Assembly (NCBI RefSeq): GCF_051055405.1
Contig: NZ_CP167068.1
Location: 1,488,001 to 1,552,000 of the forward strand
Source of the DNA: Pseudolachnospira sp051055405
GTDB taxonomy: Bacteria > Bacillota > Clostridia > Lachnospirales > Lachnospiraceae
Length of the DNA stretch: 64,000 nt
Direction of reading: 5' to 3'
Numbering within the stretch: the stretch's first letter is position 1; each line of letters opens with the position of its first letter. The notes below the pieces were generated by a model that saw nothing but the letters and a program-made list of their open reading frames with translations, was not told the origin of the DNA and did no database searches. The position numbers and the translations under genes are program-made. Of this stretch, positions 9,601 to 16,929 are shown piece by piece.

Positions 9601-10352
9601 CCAATGCGATGAAGGGTTATACGATCAATTATCATCCTTACCTGAAGTTTAGTTCGGAAGAACCGACTACGATCGGCGCGATGGATATCGTTCTGACCAG
9701 TGAGGATAAGATGGTAGAAGGCCTTACCTTTAAGGTTGTCGGCAAAGACTTCGAGCAGACCTATGAGACCGACAAAGATGGCAAGATTTACGTGAAGGGA
9801 CTTGCTGCAGGCGAATATACCGTTTCTGAAGTGGCCAATGAAAAGAGTGCTCGTTACGCACTGCCGGCTAGTCAGACCGTAACAGTGAAAGATGGCGAGA
9901 CCGTCTCCGTTGCATTCGAGAATAAGCTGCTCCGCGGCGGATTTAAGCTGGTACTTGTGGACGGAAACGGAAAAGCGATCTCCGGCGCGAAGTTTGAATT
10001 GTACACGGCTGGCGGAGACCTGCTGAAACAGTTCACGGTTGGCAAAGATGGCATCTACACCATCGCAGACCTGCTGTACGGCGATTACTATCTGAAGGAA
10101 GTGGAAGCTGCGGGCTATTCCTTCAATAAGGATAAGACCTACTCCTTCTCCGTAAAAGAGAATGGAACCATTACCGAGATCAAGGTAGTGAACCAGGTAA
10201 TCGGCGGAGGAACGACAAACAAACCGGGAACGAGCGGAACTCCGAAGACGGGCGATACCTCGAACCTGGCTATGTGGCTGGTACTCCTCGGCGTTTGCGC
10301 TGCTGGAGCGGGCGGAACGTATTATGTGAAGAAACGTACCGCGAAGAAATAA
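6660..10352 (+). CDS. cell-wall-anchored gluzincin metalloprotease with duplicated catalytic domain
   Basis: Secreted 1230-residue surface protein. Order: signal peptide (residues 1-29, ending YAS), an acidic Glu/Ser/Thr/Pro linker to about 125, a first protease-like domain (about 220-460), a second (about 700-930) with zinc motif HEFGH (806-810) and a downstream NKEEYF (852-857), two SpaA-type prealbumin domains (about 1000-1180), and a sortase signal TPKTGD, hydrophobic helix and KKRTAKK tail. The HExxH...EEYF arrangement recalls anthrax-lethal-factor-like (M34) or related gluzincins. The first copy aligns with the second (EEYF at 394-397; SSNGTW and NTRxEL shared) but has YDFAK (336-340) where the zinc motif should be, so it is probably a non-catalytic binding module. 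The target protein is unknown. It lies directly behind the DUF3798 transporter. Confidence 0.85.
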   Translation: MKHKHKRLWALFMAVLMLMSTMASGLVYASPVEDLPADSQAESTLPEDDAETPEVPEASSEEATEPSNETEVPTSAVTDEPSGETTAQEPSSATGEAEQPESTESLEIENVEGLENPDLSAAPANGDVDYVHIITDEYIEVGFTKNVTITGKEDFTVKIGDKEVDFSYQAYFNNMATLKLAEPLKDAENTSNLSVTVVDAAQTETATYEPFYTIKNQGTKSKIWVYGNDNSDTDATYGTARDAEYVIQYCAEGINKMVGRSDFLTLAASNSNLRVVVVGADQSVYSVPEYRHLYNADDAATRVTIPGTRELPLIVTTAEDVMRVKSANDNTFRMVYDFAKLFWELGVVDGWPDFALSLYDDEDTYNYVAHLEEAYNAAKAANLWPGTKMMESLEEYFAYATMVWYETLPESSNGTWQREAFPVNTRAELSEYDELLYGTLVEIYGEFEFFSGYREQNTSTKDSELAQNFPWYKHSQVDNYGIDGKAYAPLHVVETNLISANQIELVFNREIRDLDALRLDADWSIEWTDKDGNTTTYTKDQITRQFYQWKTLTLQVRGAKWYDGFIGTDVKGFTEAEVAPENRANKPWFDNGYARSSNPTRDGKIAVGPETYAKYKDTDSRLVEADPITVTASPSALEKGAYVSVNEGTLAGSINGSLKVSVGGDDVKDWADNALGAKTYNVVFKPWLGQVMRSPIGGVYVYGDNFVKKSSLEVACNYIDMILSNPTDQLGQRLCDGLVYAGGGLEIMSYKHHAYMMPGKRNTYGAQNHHYLYVEGFGGGVAQTTEFNVLRDYTFTRYDNEFILGHEFGHSIDLTGMPYFTDLSYELLETYRQQVTEKDLWNNGGASYAGSNKEEYFASLSNIWHGTMRESTDGSNNGTWLSINTREELYRYDRGGYDFMKKVYYNPEKGTGLTGTLEDGRDLAHPDYADDEIIKWGCTFPATLLNDDTHTYKWISWSTANQWDVNDDHTPGSGIRYGEHPNAMKGYTINYHPYLKFSSEEPTTIGAMDIVLTSEDKMVEGLTFKVVGKDFEQTYETDKDGKIYVKGLAAGEYTVSEVANEKSARYALPASQTVTVKDGETVSVAFENKLLRGGFKLVLVDGNGKAISGAKFELYTAGGDLLKQFTVGKDGIYTIADLLYGDYYLKEVEAAGYSFNKDKTYSFSVKENGTITEIKVVNQVIGGGTTNKPGTSGTPKTGDTSNLAMWLVLLGVCAAGAGGTYYVKKRTAKK

Positions 10353-10360
10353 AGAAGAGT

Positions 10361-10439
10361 AAATTTTTTGGGGAGCCGTCACACTGGGAGCAATGCCAGG
10401 ACGTGACGGCTCCGTCCTTGGAAAAATTTATTTGCAAAC
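10361..10439 (+). terminator. long hairpin downstream of the surface protease gene
   Basis: Core stem GGAGCCGTCAC (10372-10382) / GTGACGGCTCC (10403-10413), perfect over 11 bp, extended by flanking AAATTTTT (from 10361) and AAAAATTT (to about 10439) that can also pair across a small internal loop. A clean T-run is absent after the core, so termination strength is uncertain. Confidence 0.5.
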
Positions 10440-10474
10440 AGCGAGAAAAAGGGACGAACTTTTTGGAAAAGTCC

Positions 10475-10503
10475 TTGCATATTTTGTATCTTTATGATAG
10501 AAT
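10475..10503 (+). promoter_or_regulatory. sigma-A-type promoter of rplS
   Basis: TTGCAT (10475-10480), 17-nt spacer, TAGAAT (10498-10503), about 70 nt ahead of the rplS ATG. Confidence 0.7.
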
Positions 10504-10509
10504 AAATCG

Positions 10510-10575
10510 CTGAAGAAAATCGGTGGTCCGCTGCCAACCCCATTGGTTATGAACATCGAAATATTAGGAGGAATC
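10510..10575 (+). ncRNA. candidate L19 autoregulatory leader
   Basis: The rplS 5' UTR can fold into two consecutive hairpins: GGTGG (10522-10526), loop TCCG, CTGCC (10531-10535), and AACC (10536-10539) / GGTT (10545-10548). They are followed by AGGAGG (10566-10571). L19 genes of low-GC Gram-positives are known to carry a ribosomal-protein leader RNA that binds L19. Position and compact structure fit, but I could not compare with the consensus. Confidence 0.45.
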
Positions 10576-10923
10576 ATGAACGAGATTATCAAGAAAATCG
10601 AAGCCGAACAGCTGCGTGAGGGCGCAGGAAATTTCCGTATCGGAGATACGGTCCGCGTACATGCCAAAATCAAAGAAGGCAACCGCGAGAGAATCCAGGT
10701 ATTTGAGGGTACTGTGCTGAAGCGTCAGCATGGCGGCGCCCGCGAGACATTCACGGTGCGCAAGACTTCCAACGGCGTTGGCGTCGAGAAGACCTGGCCG
10801 GTACATTCTCCGGAAATCGAGAAAGTAGAAGTGGTTCGCAGAGGTAAAGTGAGAAGAGCGAAACTGAACTATCTGAGAGACCGCGTCGGCAAGGCTTCCA
10901 AGGTAAAAGAATTAGTGAAATAA
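10576..10923 (+). CDS. rplS: 50S ribosomal protein L19
   Basis: Structural protein at the 30S-50S interface of the large subunit, 115 residues, the normal size. The conserved FRIGDTVRVHAKIKEGNRERIQVFEGTV and the basic C-terminal KLNYLRDRVGKA are present. The ATG at 10576 behind AGGAGG (10566-10571) is preferred over an in-frame ATG at 10543, which lies in the structured leader and would add a non-homologous tail. Its own promoter precedes it and a terminator follows, so it is largely monocistronic here rather than joined to trmD/rimM, although the lepB-rbgA-rnhB run starts 126 nt downstream. Confidence 0.98.
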   Translation: MNEIIKKIEAEQLREGAGNFRIGDTVRVHAKIKEGNRERIQVFEGTVLKRQHGGARETFTVRKTSNGVGVEKTWPVHSPEIEKVEVVRRGKVRRAKLNYLRDRVGKASKVKELVK

Positions 10924-10924
10924 T

Positions 10925-10962
10925 GGAAAAAGGGACACATATGAAAATATGCTGTCCTTTTT
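10925..10962 (+). terminator. Rho-independent terminator of rplS
   Basis: GAAAAAGGGACA...CATAT / ATATG...CTGTCCTTTTTC pair around a GAAA loop; the stem ends in a T-run at 10957-10961. Confidence 0.75.
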
Positions 10963-11049
10963 CATCTTAATAAGAAAGATTGATTCGAATTTCGGAAAGA
11001 TCGATCAAGCTTCCGGTAGAGAACAGGCAAAGAAAGCGGGGGGTTGCCG

Positions 11050-11616
11050 GTGGAAAAGAGAAGAAAAAAACAGATGGAAAACCAGGAGGGAAAGCGGCTC
11101 CATACGGTAACCGATTGGGTGGTCGATGTGATCGTCGTTGTTGTTCTGGCTGTTTTTTTTGTTCAAATGTTAGGTGAACAGATTCGGGTTGAGGGACATT
11201 CGATGGAGCCTGCATTGATGGCGGAAGACACGGTGCTGATTAACCGATTGTCCTACTCCTTCTTTTCTGTGGAACGTTTTGACGTGGTATTGTTTCAAAA
11301 TCCGAAATCAGAAGAAAAAATTCACATGAAACGAGTGATTGGTCTTCCGGGAGAGACCGTGCAGATCAAGAACGGAAAGATTCAGGTCAACGGAAGCGCG
11401 CTGCCGGAGCGGGAGCTTCCGGAATATACCGTACCCGGCTTGGCAGAGAATCCAGTAACCCTGGGTGACGACGAATACTTCCTTCTGGGGGATAATGGCG
11501 ATAGCAGTGAGGACAGCCGTTTTGCGATCATTGGAAATGTACACCGAGATCAAATTCTGGGAAAAGTTTGGTTCCGCATCGCGCCCTTCTCCAAATTGGG
11601 ATTTATCAAGGATTAA
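11050..11616 (+). CDS. lepB: signal peptidase I, copy 1
   Basis: Membrane-bound serine protease that removes signal peptides from exported preproteins; 188 residues in this reading. A single N-terminal membrane segment (about 24-41) precedes the catalytic Ser 51 in GHSMEP and Lys 94 in MKRVIG. The box usually read as GDNR..S.DSR appears here as GDNGDSSEDSR, so the first Arg is replaced by Gly. The GTG at 11050 is favoured because GGGGGG (11038-11043) sits 6 nt upstream; a TTG at 11044 is too close to it. A second lepB lies 0.9 kb downstream, on the other side of rbgA; the two may differ in substrate choice. Confidence 0.92.
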   Translation: MEKRRKKQMENQEGKRLHTVTDWVVDVIVVVVLAVFFVQMLGEQIRVEGHSMEPALMAEDTVLINRLSYSFFSVERFDVVLFQNPKSEEKIHMKRVIGLPGETVQIKNGKIQVNGSALPERELPEYTVPGLAENPVTLGDDEYFLLGDNGDSSEDSRFAIIGNVHRDQILGKVWFRIAPFSKLGFIKD

Positions 11617-11636
11617 ATAGAATACGAGGTAATAAA

Positions 11637-12476
11637 ATGAAGATACAGTGGTATCCCGGCCACATGACGAAAGCGAAGCGCACGATGGAGTCGGATATCA
11701 AATTGGTGGACCTGGTGATTGAGCTGGTGGATGCAAGAGTGCCGGCTTCCAGCCGGAATCCGGATATTGATCGACTGGCGCAGCATAAGGCGCGTCTGGT
11801 TCTTCTAAATAAATCGGACTTGGCGGATGAGTCCATAAACCGGCAGTGGGAAGCGTGGTTTGCTTCCCAAGGGATTTTAGCCGTACGCTTAAACGCGAAA
11901 AGCGGGACCGGCATGAAGGCGGTTCAAGGTGCGATCCAGGAAGCTTGCAAGGAAAAGATGGAGCGGGACCGGCGGCGTGGGATTTTGAATCGGCCGGTTC
12001 GGGCGATGGTAGTAGGAATTCCCAATGTAGGAAAATCTACATTTATCAATTCCCTTGCGCGGAAAGCCGCGGCGAAAACAGGAAATAAGCCAGGTGTGAC
12101 CAAAGGAAACCAGTGGATTCGTCTGAATAAGAATGTGGAGCTTTTAGATACGCCGGGAATTTTGTGGCCTCGGTTTGAGGATGAAACCATAGGCGTCCAT
12201 CTGGCTTTGATTGGATCGGTGAACGACGAAATTTTGAATCTAGAAGAGTTGGCGTTTGAAGGAATTCAGATATTACAAAAGATCTATCCTGGCACTTTGA
12301 AAGAACGTTACGGTGTAGAAGAAGGGGAGGCTCCCTATAAAATTCTTACATCGATTGCTCAGGTGAGAAACTGCATACAAAAAGGCGGGGAAGCGGATAC
12401 GGATAAAGCGGTTCGTCTATTTCTCGACGATTTGCGAAGCGGCCGCCTGGGAGGGATCAGTCTGGAGAGACCGTAG
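11637..12476 (+). CDS. rbgA: ribosome biogenesis GTPase A
   Basis: Circularly permuted GTPase (YlqF/RbgA) acting in late 50S assembly. 279 residues, normal length. The motif order is that of the permuted family: NKSD (58-61) comes before GIPNVGKST (about 126-134) and DTPG (about 173). The N-terminal WYPGHMTKA is diagnostic. The ATG at 11637 with GAGGT upstream is chosen over an upstream in-frame extension that overlaps lepB. It lies in the translation/RNA-processing operon rplS-lepB-rbgA-lepB-rnhB, an arrangement familiar from Firmicutes. Confidence 0.97.
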   Translation: MKIQWYPGHMTKAKRTMESDIKLVDLVIELVDARVPASSRNPDIDRLAQHKARLVLLNKSDLADESINRQWEAWFASQGILAVRLNAKSGTGMKAVQGAIQEACKEKMERDRRRGILNRPVRAMVVGIPNVGKSTFINSLARKAAAKTGNKPGVTKGNQWIRLNKNVELLDTPGILWPRFEDETIGVHLALIGSVNDEILNLEELAFEGIQILQKIYPGTLKERYGVEEGEAPYKILTSIAQVRNCIQKGGEADTDKAVRLFLDDLRSGRLGGISLERP

Positions 12477-12493
12477 GAGGCGATGGGGAGGCA

Positions 12494-13075
12494 GTGATAA
12501 GACGCAGAAGAGAAGAACGCCCGGAAAGGGCGGAAAAACGGGAGTATCCCGGATTTGTAGAAGATTTGCTGAATACAGCCATTGCTTTTTTGCTGGTTTC
12601 GGCCGCCGCAGTCCTGATTTTATTGTTTATCGGGCGGGCGGCCATTGTTAACGGCGATTCCATGCAGCCGATGCTCCATGACGGAGACATGTTGATTGTA
12701 CAAAAGATTGCTTACCATCATCCAAAACGGTTTGATATTGTTGTTTTTGACTCTCTCGATGGACGCGGAACGCTTTTTATCAAGCGTGTGATCGGCCTGC
12801 CTGGAGAGACGATACAGATTCAGGATGGCGAGATAACCATTGATGGAGAGATACTGGAAGAAGACTACGGGCTGGAGCCGATAAAGAATGCAGGGATTGC
12901 CTCGGATCCTATTTCTTTGGGAGAAGAAGAGTATTTTGTTCTCGGTGATAATCGTAACAACAGTGGAGACAGCCGCAGCGTTTCCGTGGGAGCAGTAAAA
13001 CAGGAACAGATCGAGGGAAAGGCGCTATTCCGTTTTTGGCCCCTTGGGGACAGTGGCCTGTTGAAACACCAATAA
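12494..13075 (+). CDS. lepB: signal peptidase I, copy 2
   Basis: Second type I signal peptidase, 193 residues, starting at a GTG (12494) behind GGGGAGG. A basic N-terminus (RRRREERPER) precedes one membrane segment (about 28-47), catalytic Ser 56 in GDSMQP and Lys 97 in IKRVIG, and the canonical box GDNRNNSGDSR. It is therefore the more orthodox of the two paralogues. It is located 17 nt after rbgA and 9 nt before rnhB, so it is co-transcribed with them. Confidence 0.94.
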   Translation: MIRRRREERPERAEKREYPGFVEDLLNTAIAFLLVSAAAVLILLFIGRAAIVNGDSMQPMLHDGDMLIVQKIAYHHPKRFDIVVFDSLDGRGTLFIKRVIGLPGETIQIQDGEITIDGEILEEDYGLEPIKNAGIASDPISLGEEEYFVLGDNRNNSGDSRSVSVGAVKQEQIEGKALFRFWPLGDSGLLKHQ

Positions 13076-13084
13076 GGAGAGGCT

Positions 13085-13717
13085 ATGCCAAAAAAACTAG
13101 AACCAGAGCAGGAACATTTGCGTTTGGAGCAGATGAAGGTTTATGAAAGACAGTATGAAGATTCCGCTTTTGTCTGCGGCATCGACGAAGCAGGGCGGGG
13201 GCCGCTGGCGGGGCCGGTGGTAGCCGCTGCGGTGATTCTGCCAAGGGAGGCGGAGATTTTCTATCTGAATGATTCCAAAAAGGTGACGGAACGCCGGAGA
13301 GAACTGCTTTTTGATGAGATTCAGGAAAAAGCCATTGCTTTTGGCATTGGTATTGTCAGTCCGGAGGAAATTGATGAGATCAATATTCTTCAGGCTACCT
13401 ATGCGGCGATGCGTCAGGCAGTTTCCGGGCTTTCGGTGCAGCCGGCGGTGCTGTTAAACGATGCGGTGACGATCCCAGGAATTGAATTGCCCCAGGTACC
13501 GATTATCAAAGGGGACGCCAAAAGCGTGTCCATTGCGGCGGCCAGTATTTTGGCAAAAGTAACCAGGGACCGCATGATGCGTCAGTACGACGCAATTTAT
13601 CCGGAATATGGTTTTGCCGGTCACAAAGGCTATGGAACGGCGGCCCATATCGCTGCGATTCGCGAGTATGGCCCCTGCCCGATTCACCGAAGAAGCTTTA
13701 TCCATAATTTTGTGTAA
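13085..13717 (+). CDS. rnhB: ribonuclease HII
   Basis: Cytoplasmic endonuclease that removes ribonucleotides from RNA-DNA hybrids. 210 residues. The active-site signature GIDEAGRGPLAGPVVAAAV (Asp 34, Glu 35) is present, as are LNDSKKV, the KGDAKSVSIAAASILAKVTRD block and the C-terminal YGFAGHKGYGT. About 25 extra N-terminal residues precede the catalytic core. The ATG at 13085 follows GGAGAGG, in the lepB-rnhB-yraN-pgeF operon. The start of an RNase HI gene lies at the right end of this window. Confidence 0.97.
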   Translation: MPKKLEPEQEHLRLEQMKVYERQYEDSAFVCGIDEAGRGPLAGPVVAAAVILPREAEIFYLNDSKKVTERRRELLFDEIQEKAIAFGIGIVSPEEIDEINILQATYAAMRQAVSGLSVQPAVLLNDAVTIPGIELPQVPIIKGDAKSVSIAAASILAKVTRDRMMRQYDAIYPEYGFAGHKGYGTAAHIAAIREYGPCPIHRRSFIHNFV

Positions 13718-13768
13718 ATAAAATTTTGGCAGCGGGAAGCATATTTTGTCGGATACGGAGGCAGGCGG

Positions 13769-14122
13769 ATGAACCAAAGAGAGGTGGGCGGCCGTTTTGA
13801 AGAACAAGCGGCCGCCTATTTGCAAGAACAGGGAATACAGATATTGGAACGAAACTTCCGCTGCCGCATTGGAGAGATTGATTTGGTCGCGAAAGAAGGC
13901 GAATATTTTCTATTTGTTGAGGTAAAATACCGCGGCAGTAGTAGATTTGGACGGCCGGAGGAAGCGGTAAACCCACGCAAACAAAAGAAGATTTGTCAGG
14001 TGGCTCAGGCGTATTTGCAGCGCCATGGACTTCCAGAGGAGACTTACTGCCGTTTTGATGTGGTTGCGGTGGATGGCAGAGGCCAGCTCACCTATTTTCG
14101 AAATGCATTTGGAGGGATTTGA
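13769..14122 (+). CDS. yraN: YraN/UPF0102 family nuclease-like protein
   Basis: 117-residue protein of the UPF0102 family with a restriction-endonuclease-like fold. The motif GEIDLVAKEGEYFLFVEVKYR carries the E..D...(F)VEVK residues of that fold. Its cellular role is not established. Adjacency to rnhB is typical. The next gene begins within its last codons, so the two are translationally coupled. Confidence 0.9.
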   Translation: MNQREVGGRFEEQAAAYLQEQGIQILERNFRCRIGEIDLVAKEGEYFLFVEVKYRGSSRFGRPEEAVNPRKQKKICQVAQAYLQRHGLPEETYCRFDVVAVDGRGQLTYFRNAFGGI

Positions 14123-14124
14123 AT

Positions 14125-14952
14125 TTGGCTTGGAATATGATAGAACAAGAAAAAGAGGGCGTGACATATTTGACATTTCCGATGCTAGAGCGAACCGGGT
14201 TGGTCACCCATGCTTTTTCCACAAGAAAGGGCGGCGTCAGCAAGGGGATTTTTGCCACCATGAATTTTGCCGTGGGACGTGGGGACGATCCGGCGTGTGT
14301 GCAGGAAAATTACCGACGCATGGCAAAGGCGCTTGGGGTTGCGCCGGAACAGATGGTTTTGTCTCAGCAGACCCATACGACCAACCTGCGGATCGTTACC
14401 AAGGCGGACGCGGGAAAAGGCGTCGTTCGGGAACGGGATTATACGGATATCGATGGGCTTTTGACCGATGAGCCAGGGATTATGCTGGTAACTTCCTATG
14501 CGGATTGCGTGCCGCTTTATTTTTTAGACCCGGTAAAAAAGGTGATTGCCTTGAGCCATTCTGGTTGGAGAGGTACCGTTTCCCGGATGGGAGCGGTGAC
14601 GGTGGAAGCGATGCAGCGTTCCTTTGGTTCCAATCCGGAACAAATTCTAGCATGTATCGGGCCTAGTATCTGTCAGGATTGCTATGAAGTCAGCGAAGAT
14701 GTGGCGGAGGCATTCCGGGCAGCGTTTCCTGAAAAAGACTGGCCGGAGATTTTAAAATCAAAGCCGGAATCCAAGTATCAGCTGGATTTGTGGGCGGCGA
14801 ATCAAAAGATTTTGTTATCCGCCGGAATTCGGGAAGATCATCTGGTTTCTTCGGGGATTTGTACTTGCTGCCATTCGGATTTCTTGTTTTCCCATCGGGC
14901 GACGCAGGGAAAGCGGGGAAATCTGGGCGCATTTTTGATGCTGAATCCCTGA
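14125..14952 (+). CDS. pgeF: peptidoglycan editing factor / purine nucleoside phosphorylase-like protein (YfiH/YlmD, LACC1 family)
   Basis: Copper/zinc-associated 'polyphenol oxidase' fold enzyme; bacterial members have been reported as broad purine nucleoside phosphorylases/deaminases and as factors removing wrong peptides from peptidoglycan precursors. Conserved metal ligands are seen: QQTHTTNL (His), SYADCVPLYF (Cys), SHSGWRGTV (His) and CTCCHSD (Cys). About 276 residues. Start choice: TTG at 14125 lies 9 nt after GGAGG (14111-14115); a TTG at 14119 is too close and an ATG at 14137 is a further option. The start codon overlaps the end of yraN. Confidence 0.88.
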   Translation: MAWNMIEQEKEGVTYLTFPMLERTGLVTHAFSTRKGGVSKGIFATMNFAVGRGDDPACVQENYRRMAKALGVAPEQMVLSQQTHTTNLRIVTKADAGKGVVRERDYTDIDGLLTDEPGIMLVTSYADCVPLYFLDPVKKVIALSHSGWRGTVSRMGAVTVEAMQRSFGSNPEQILACIGPSICQDCYEVSEDVAEAFRAAFPEKDWPEILKSKPESKYQLDLWAANQKILLSAGIREDHLVSSGICTCCHSDFLFSHRATQGKRGNLGAFLMLNP

Positions 14953-14973
14953 ACCCCGCTTTCTGGCACCGCT

Positions 14974-15753
14974 TTAGGCGTTTTTACATTGTTTTAGATG
15001 TTCCAGATAGATATTACGAATTCCTTTGCATTCACCCAGGCCTTTTAGATGGCAGACCACCTCATAACCGGCGGCTTCAAACTGGGAACGCCAGGAATCC
15101 TTGTCGTCGCTTGCCATGTCATTGTTGGCATGATCGCCGGCTACCAGCATAAAAGGAACGAGGTGAACCCGGCGGACCGAAGCTTCTTGCAGACGGCGGA
15201 AGATATGTTCCAGAGAAGGGTAAGCTTCCACCGTTCCCATATAGGCGCGGGGGTAACCGAGGTCTTTTAGTGTGTAATCCAGCGCGGCATAGACGGCATT
15301 GGCATGGTGGGTGGTGCCATGTCCCATAAATACGATGGCTTCATCCTCCGGTAAATCAGAGTATTCCTCCATCAGAGCTTTTAAAACCGAGACATGATCT
15401 TCTGTGGTAGTAAGCAGCGGATCTCCAAAGCGAATTGTAGAAAAGACGGATTTTTTTGCCAGGATTTCCTGCTTCATTTGATCGTTTTCGATTCCATTGA
15501 TGATATGAGTGGGTTGAACAATCAGATCGGTAATACCGTCTTTTTCCATCTGCTCTAAAGCTTCCGGAACCGTATGGATGATCAATTGATCCCTTTCCCG
15601 AAGTTTTCGAATAATCATTTTGCTTGTCCAAGCCCGATAGACCGTACAATTCGGGGAGGCCTGCCGTATCTCTTCTTCTAGTTTTTCAATGGTCTTTTTT
15701 CTGGTATCCGGATAGCTGGTACCAAAACTGACCACAAGGATCGCCTGTTTCAT
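14974..15753 (-). CDS. cbiK: sirohydrochlorin cobaltochelatase, anaerobic type
   Basis: Inserts cobalt into sirohydrochlorin (factor II) in the oxygen-independent cobalamin pathway; cytoplasmic. 259 residues. The two metal-binding/catalytic histidines expected for CbiK are visible: His 145 in FMGHGT and His 208 in FMLVAGDHANND. The ATG at 15753 follows GGAGG on the minus strand. It is convergent with pgeF and no other cobalamin gene is adjacent, so the rest of the pathway must lie elsewhere or the protein serves tetrapyrrole metal handling more generally. Confidence 0.92.
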   Translation of the reverse strand: MKQAILVVSFGTSYPDTRKKTIEKLEEEIRQASPNCTVYRAWTSKMIIRKLRERDQLIIHTVPEALEQMEKDGITDLIVQPTHIINGIENDQMKQEILAKKSVFSTIRFGDPLLTTTEDHVSVLKALMEEYSDLPEDEAIVFMGHGTTHHANAVYAALDYTLKDLGYPRAYMGTVEAYPSLEHIFRRLQEASVRRVHLVPFMLVAGDHANNDMASDDKDSWRSQFEAAGYEVVCHLKGLGECKGIRNIYLEHLKQCKNA

Positions 15754-15930
15754 CTGATTGTCCTCCGTATTCCCCTATTTCTTGAAGATACTTTAACAAA
15801 GTGTAACATGATGAGGAGAACTGTGTCAATGTTTTCCATAAGATTTTAGAGTCTTCTTGGTTTTTGCACCGGACGTCTTTTTTTCGAATAGAATAAAGGA
15901 AAGAATCAATGGTTCAAAGAAGGTGAGTTC

Positions 15931-16833
15931 ATGCAGGAGGCATTTCGCACCGTCCACGTGGATGCAGCTCATCGGGCTGGATTAAGCGGGGCCGGCGTCG
16001 GAGTCGCCATTTTGGATACAGGAATCTTTCCCCATCGGGATTTTGAAAATCGAATCGACGCATTTCAAGATATGCTTCATCTCTGGACAGAGCCCTATGA
16101 CGACAATGGGCACGGCACCCATGTAGCGGGCGTGATCGGCGGTTGTGGCCGGATGTCTATGGGGCAATATATGGGAATCGCTCCGGGATGCCGGTTAATT
16201 AGTATCAAGGTACTAGATTCCAAGGGAAATGGGAGTTTATCCCATATGATGATGGGATTAAACTGGATTTTAGAGAATCAAAAGCAATATAATATTCGGA
16301 TCGTCAATATCTCGATTGGAACAAAGACCAAAGGAGATGCCGGAGAAGAATCCCCTTTGGTACAGAATGTTAACAGGCTCTGGGATGCAGGGCTTGTTGT
16401 CGTTGTGGCAGCTGGAAATAATGGACCTGGGGAAGGAACGGTAACGACTCCAGGCATTAGCCGAAAGGTAATCACAGTCGGCTCTTCGGATGATGGCCGC
16501 AGTGTAGAAATTCATGGAAACCGAATGCAGAATTATTCGGGAAGAGGGCCAACGGCAGAATGTATTTTAAAACCGGAAGTGATTGCCCCAGGTTCTCATA
16601 TCATCTCTTGTAATGTATGTCAATCTCCCCGCGCCAGATATTATACGATGAAAAGTGGAACCTCTATGTCTACTCCGATTGTGTCGGGTGCAGTTGCCTT
16701 ACTTTTGGAAAAATATCCTTACATGACGAATGTTGATGTAAAGTTAGCTTTGCGGGAGAGTTGTCGGAAGACAGGCGCTCCCGTAACAAAGGAAGGGTGG
16801 GGGCTTTTGGATATCCGGCGCCTTTTGCTTTAA
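15931..16833 (+). CDS. intracellular subtilisin-like serine protease (S8, AprX-like)
   Basis: 300-residue subtilase with the full triad: Asp 29 (AILDTGI), His 61 (NGHGTHVAG) and Ser 245 (SGTSMSTPIVSG), plus the oxyanion Asn in AAGNNGPG. It has neither a signal peptide nor a propeptide: the catalytic domain starts about 25 residues from the N-terminus. It is therefore probably cytoplasmic, or acts in the spore or mother cell, like AprX/Isp-type enzymes. RBS AAGGTGAG precedes the ATG. A TTGCAC / TAGAAT pair (15864-15894) has a 19-nt spacer and is only a weak promoter candidate. Confidence 0.92.
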   Translation: MQEAFRTVHVDAAHRAGLSGAGVGVAILDTGIFPHRDFENRIDAFQDMLHLWTEPYDDNGHGTHVAGVIGGCGRMSMGQYMGIAPGCRLISIKVLDSKGNGSLSHMMMGLNWILENQKQYNIRIVNISIGTKTKGDAGEESPLVQNVNRLWDAGLVVVVAAGNNGPGEGTVTTPGISRKVITVGSSDDGRSVEIHGNRMQNYSGRGPTAECILKPEVIAPGSHIISCNVCQSPRARYYTMKSGTSMSTPIVSGAVALLLEKYPYMTNVDVKLALRESCRKTGAPVTKEGWGLLDIRRLLL

Positions 16834-16852
16834 AAGATTTTTTCGGAATGGA

Positions 16853-16881
16853 TTGAAAAGTCAAAGATAGTTTGATAGAAT
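16853..16881 (+). promoter_or_regulatory. sigma-A-type promoter of the SRAP gene
   Basis: TTGAAA (16853-16858), 17-nt spacer, TAGAAT (16876-16881), about 40 nt before the RBS GAGAGG. Confidence 0.6.
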
Positions 16882-16929
16882 AAAAGAAAGTATAAATAAA
16901 GGATTTTACAGCAGAAAAGAGAGGCCGAT

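Noticed and set aside
8523..10382. 619-codon open frame on the minus strand opposite the surface protease
   Set aside because: It is the antisense shadow of a gene with strong codon bias; the translation has no domain pattern, no RBS, and the sense gene has clear motifs throughout.
10543..10575. Upstream in-frame ATG of rplS
   Set aside because: It lies in the structured leader before the AGGAGG, and L19 proteins begin with the residues encoded from 10576.
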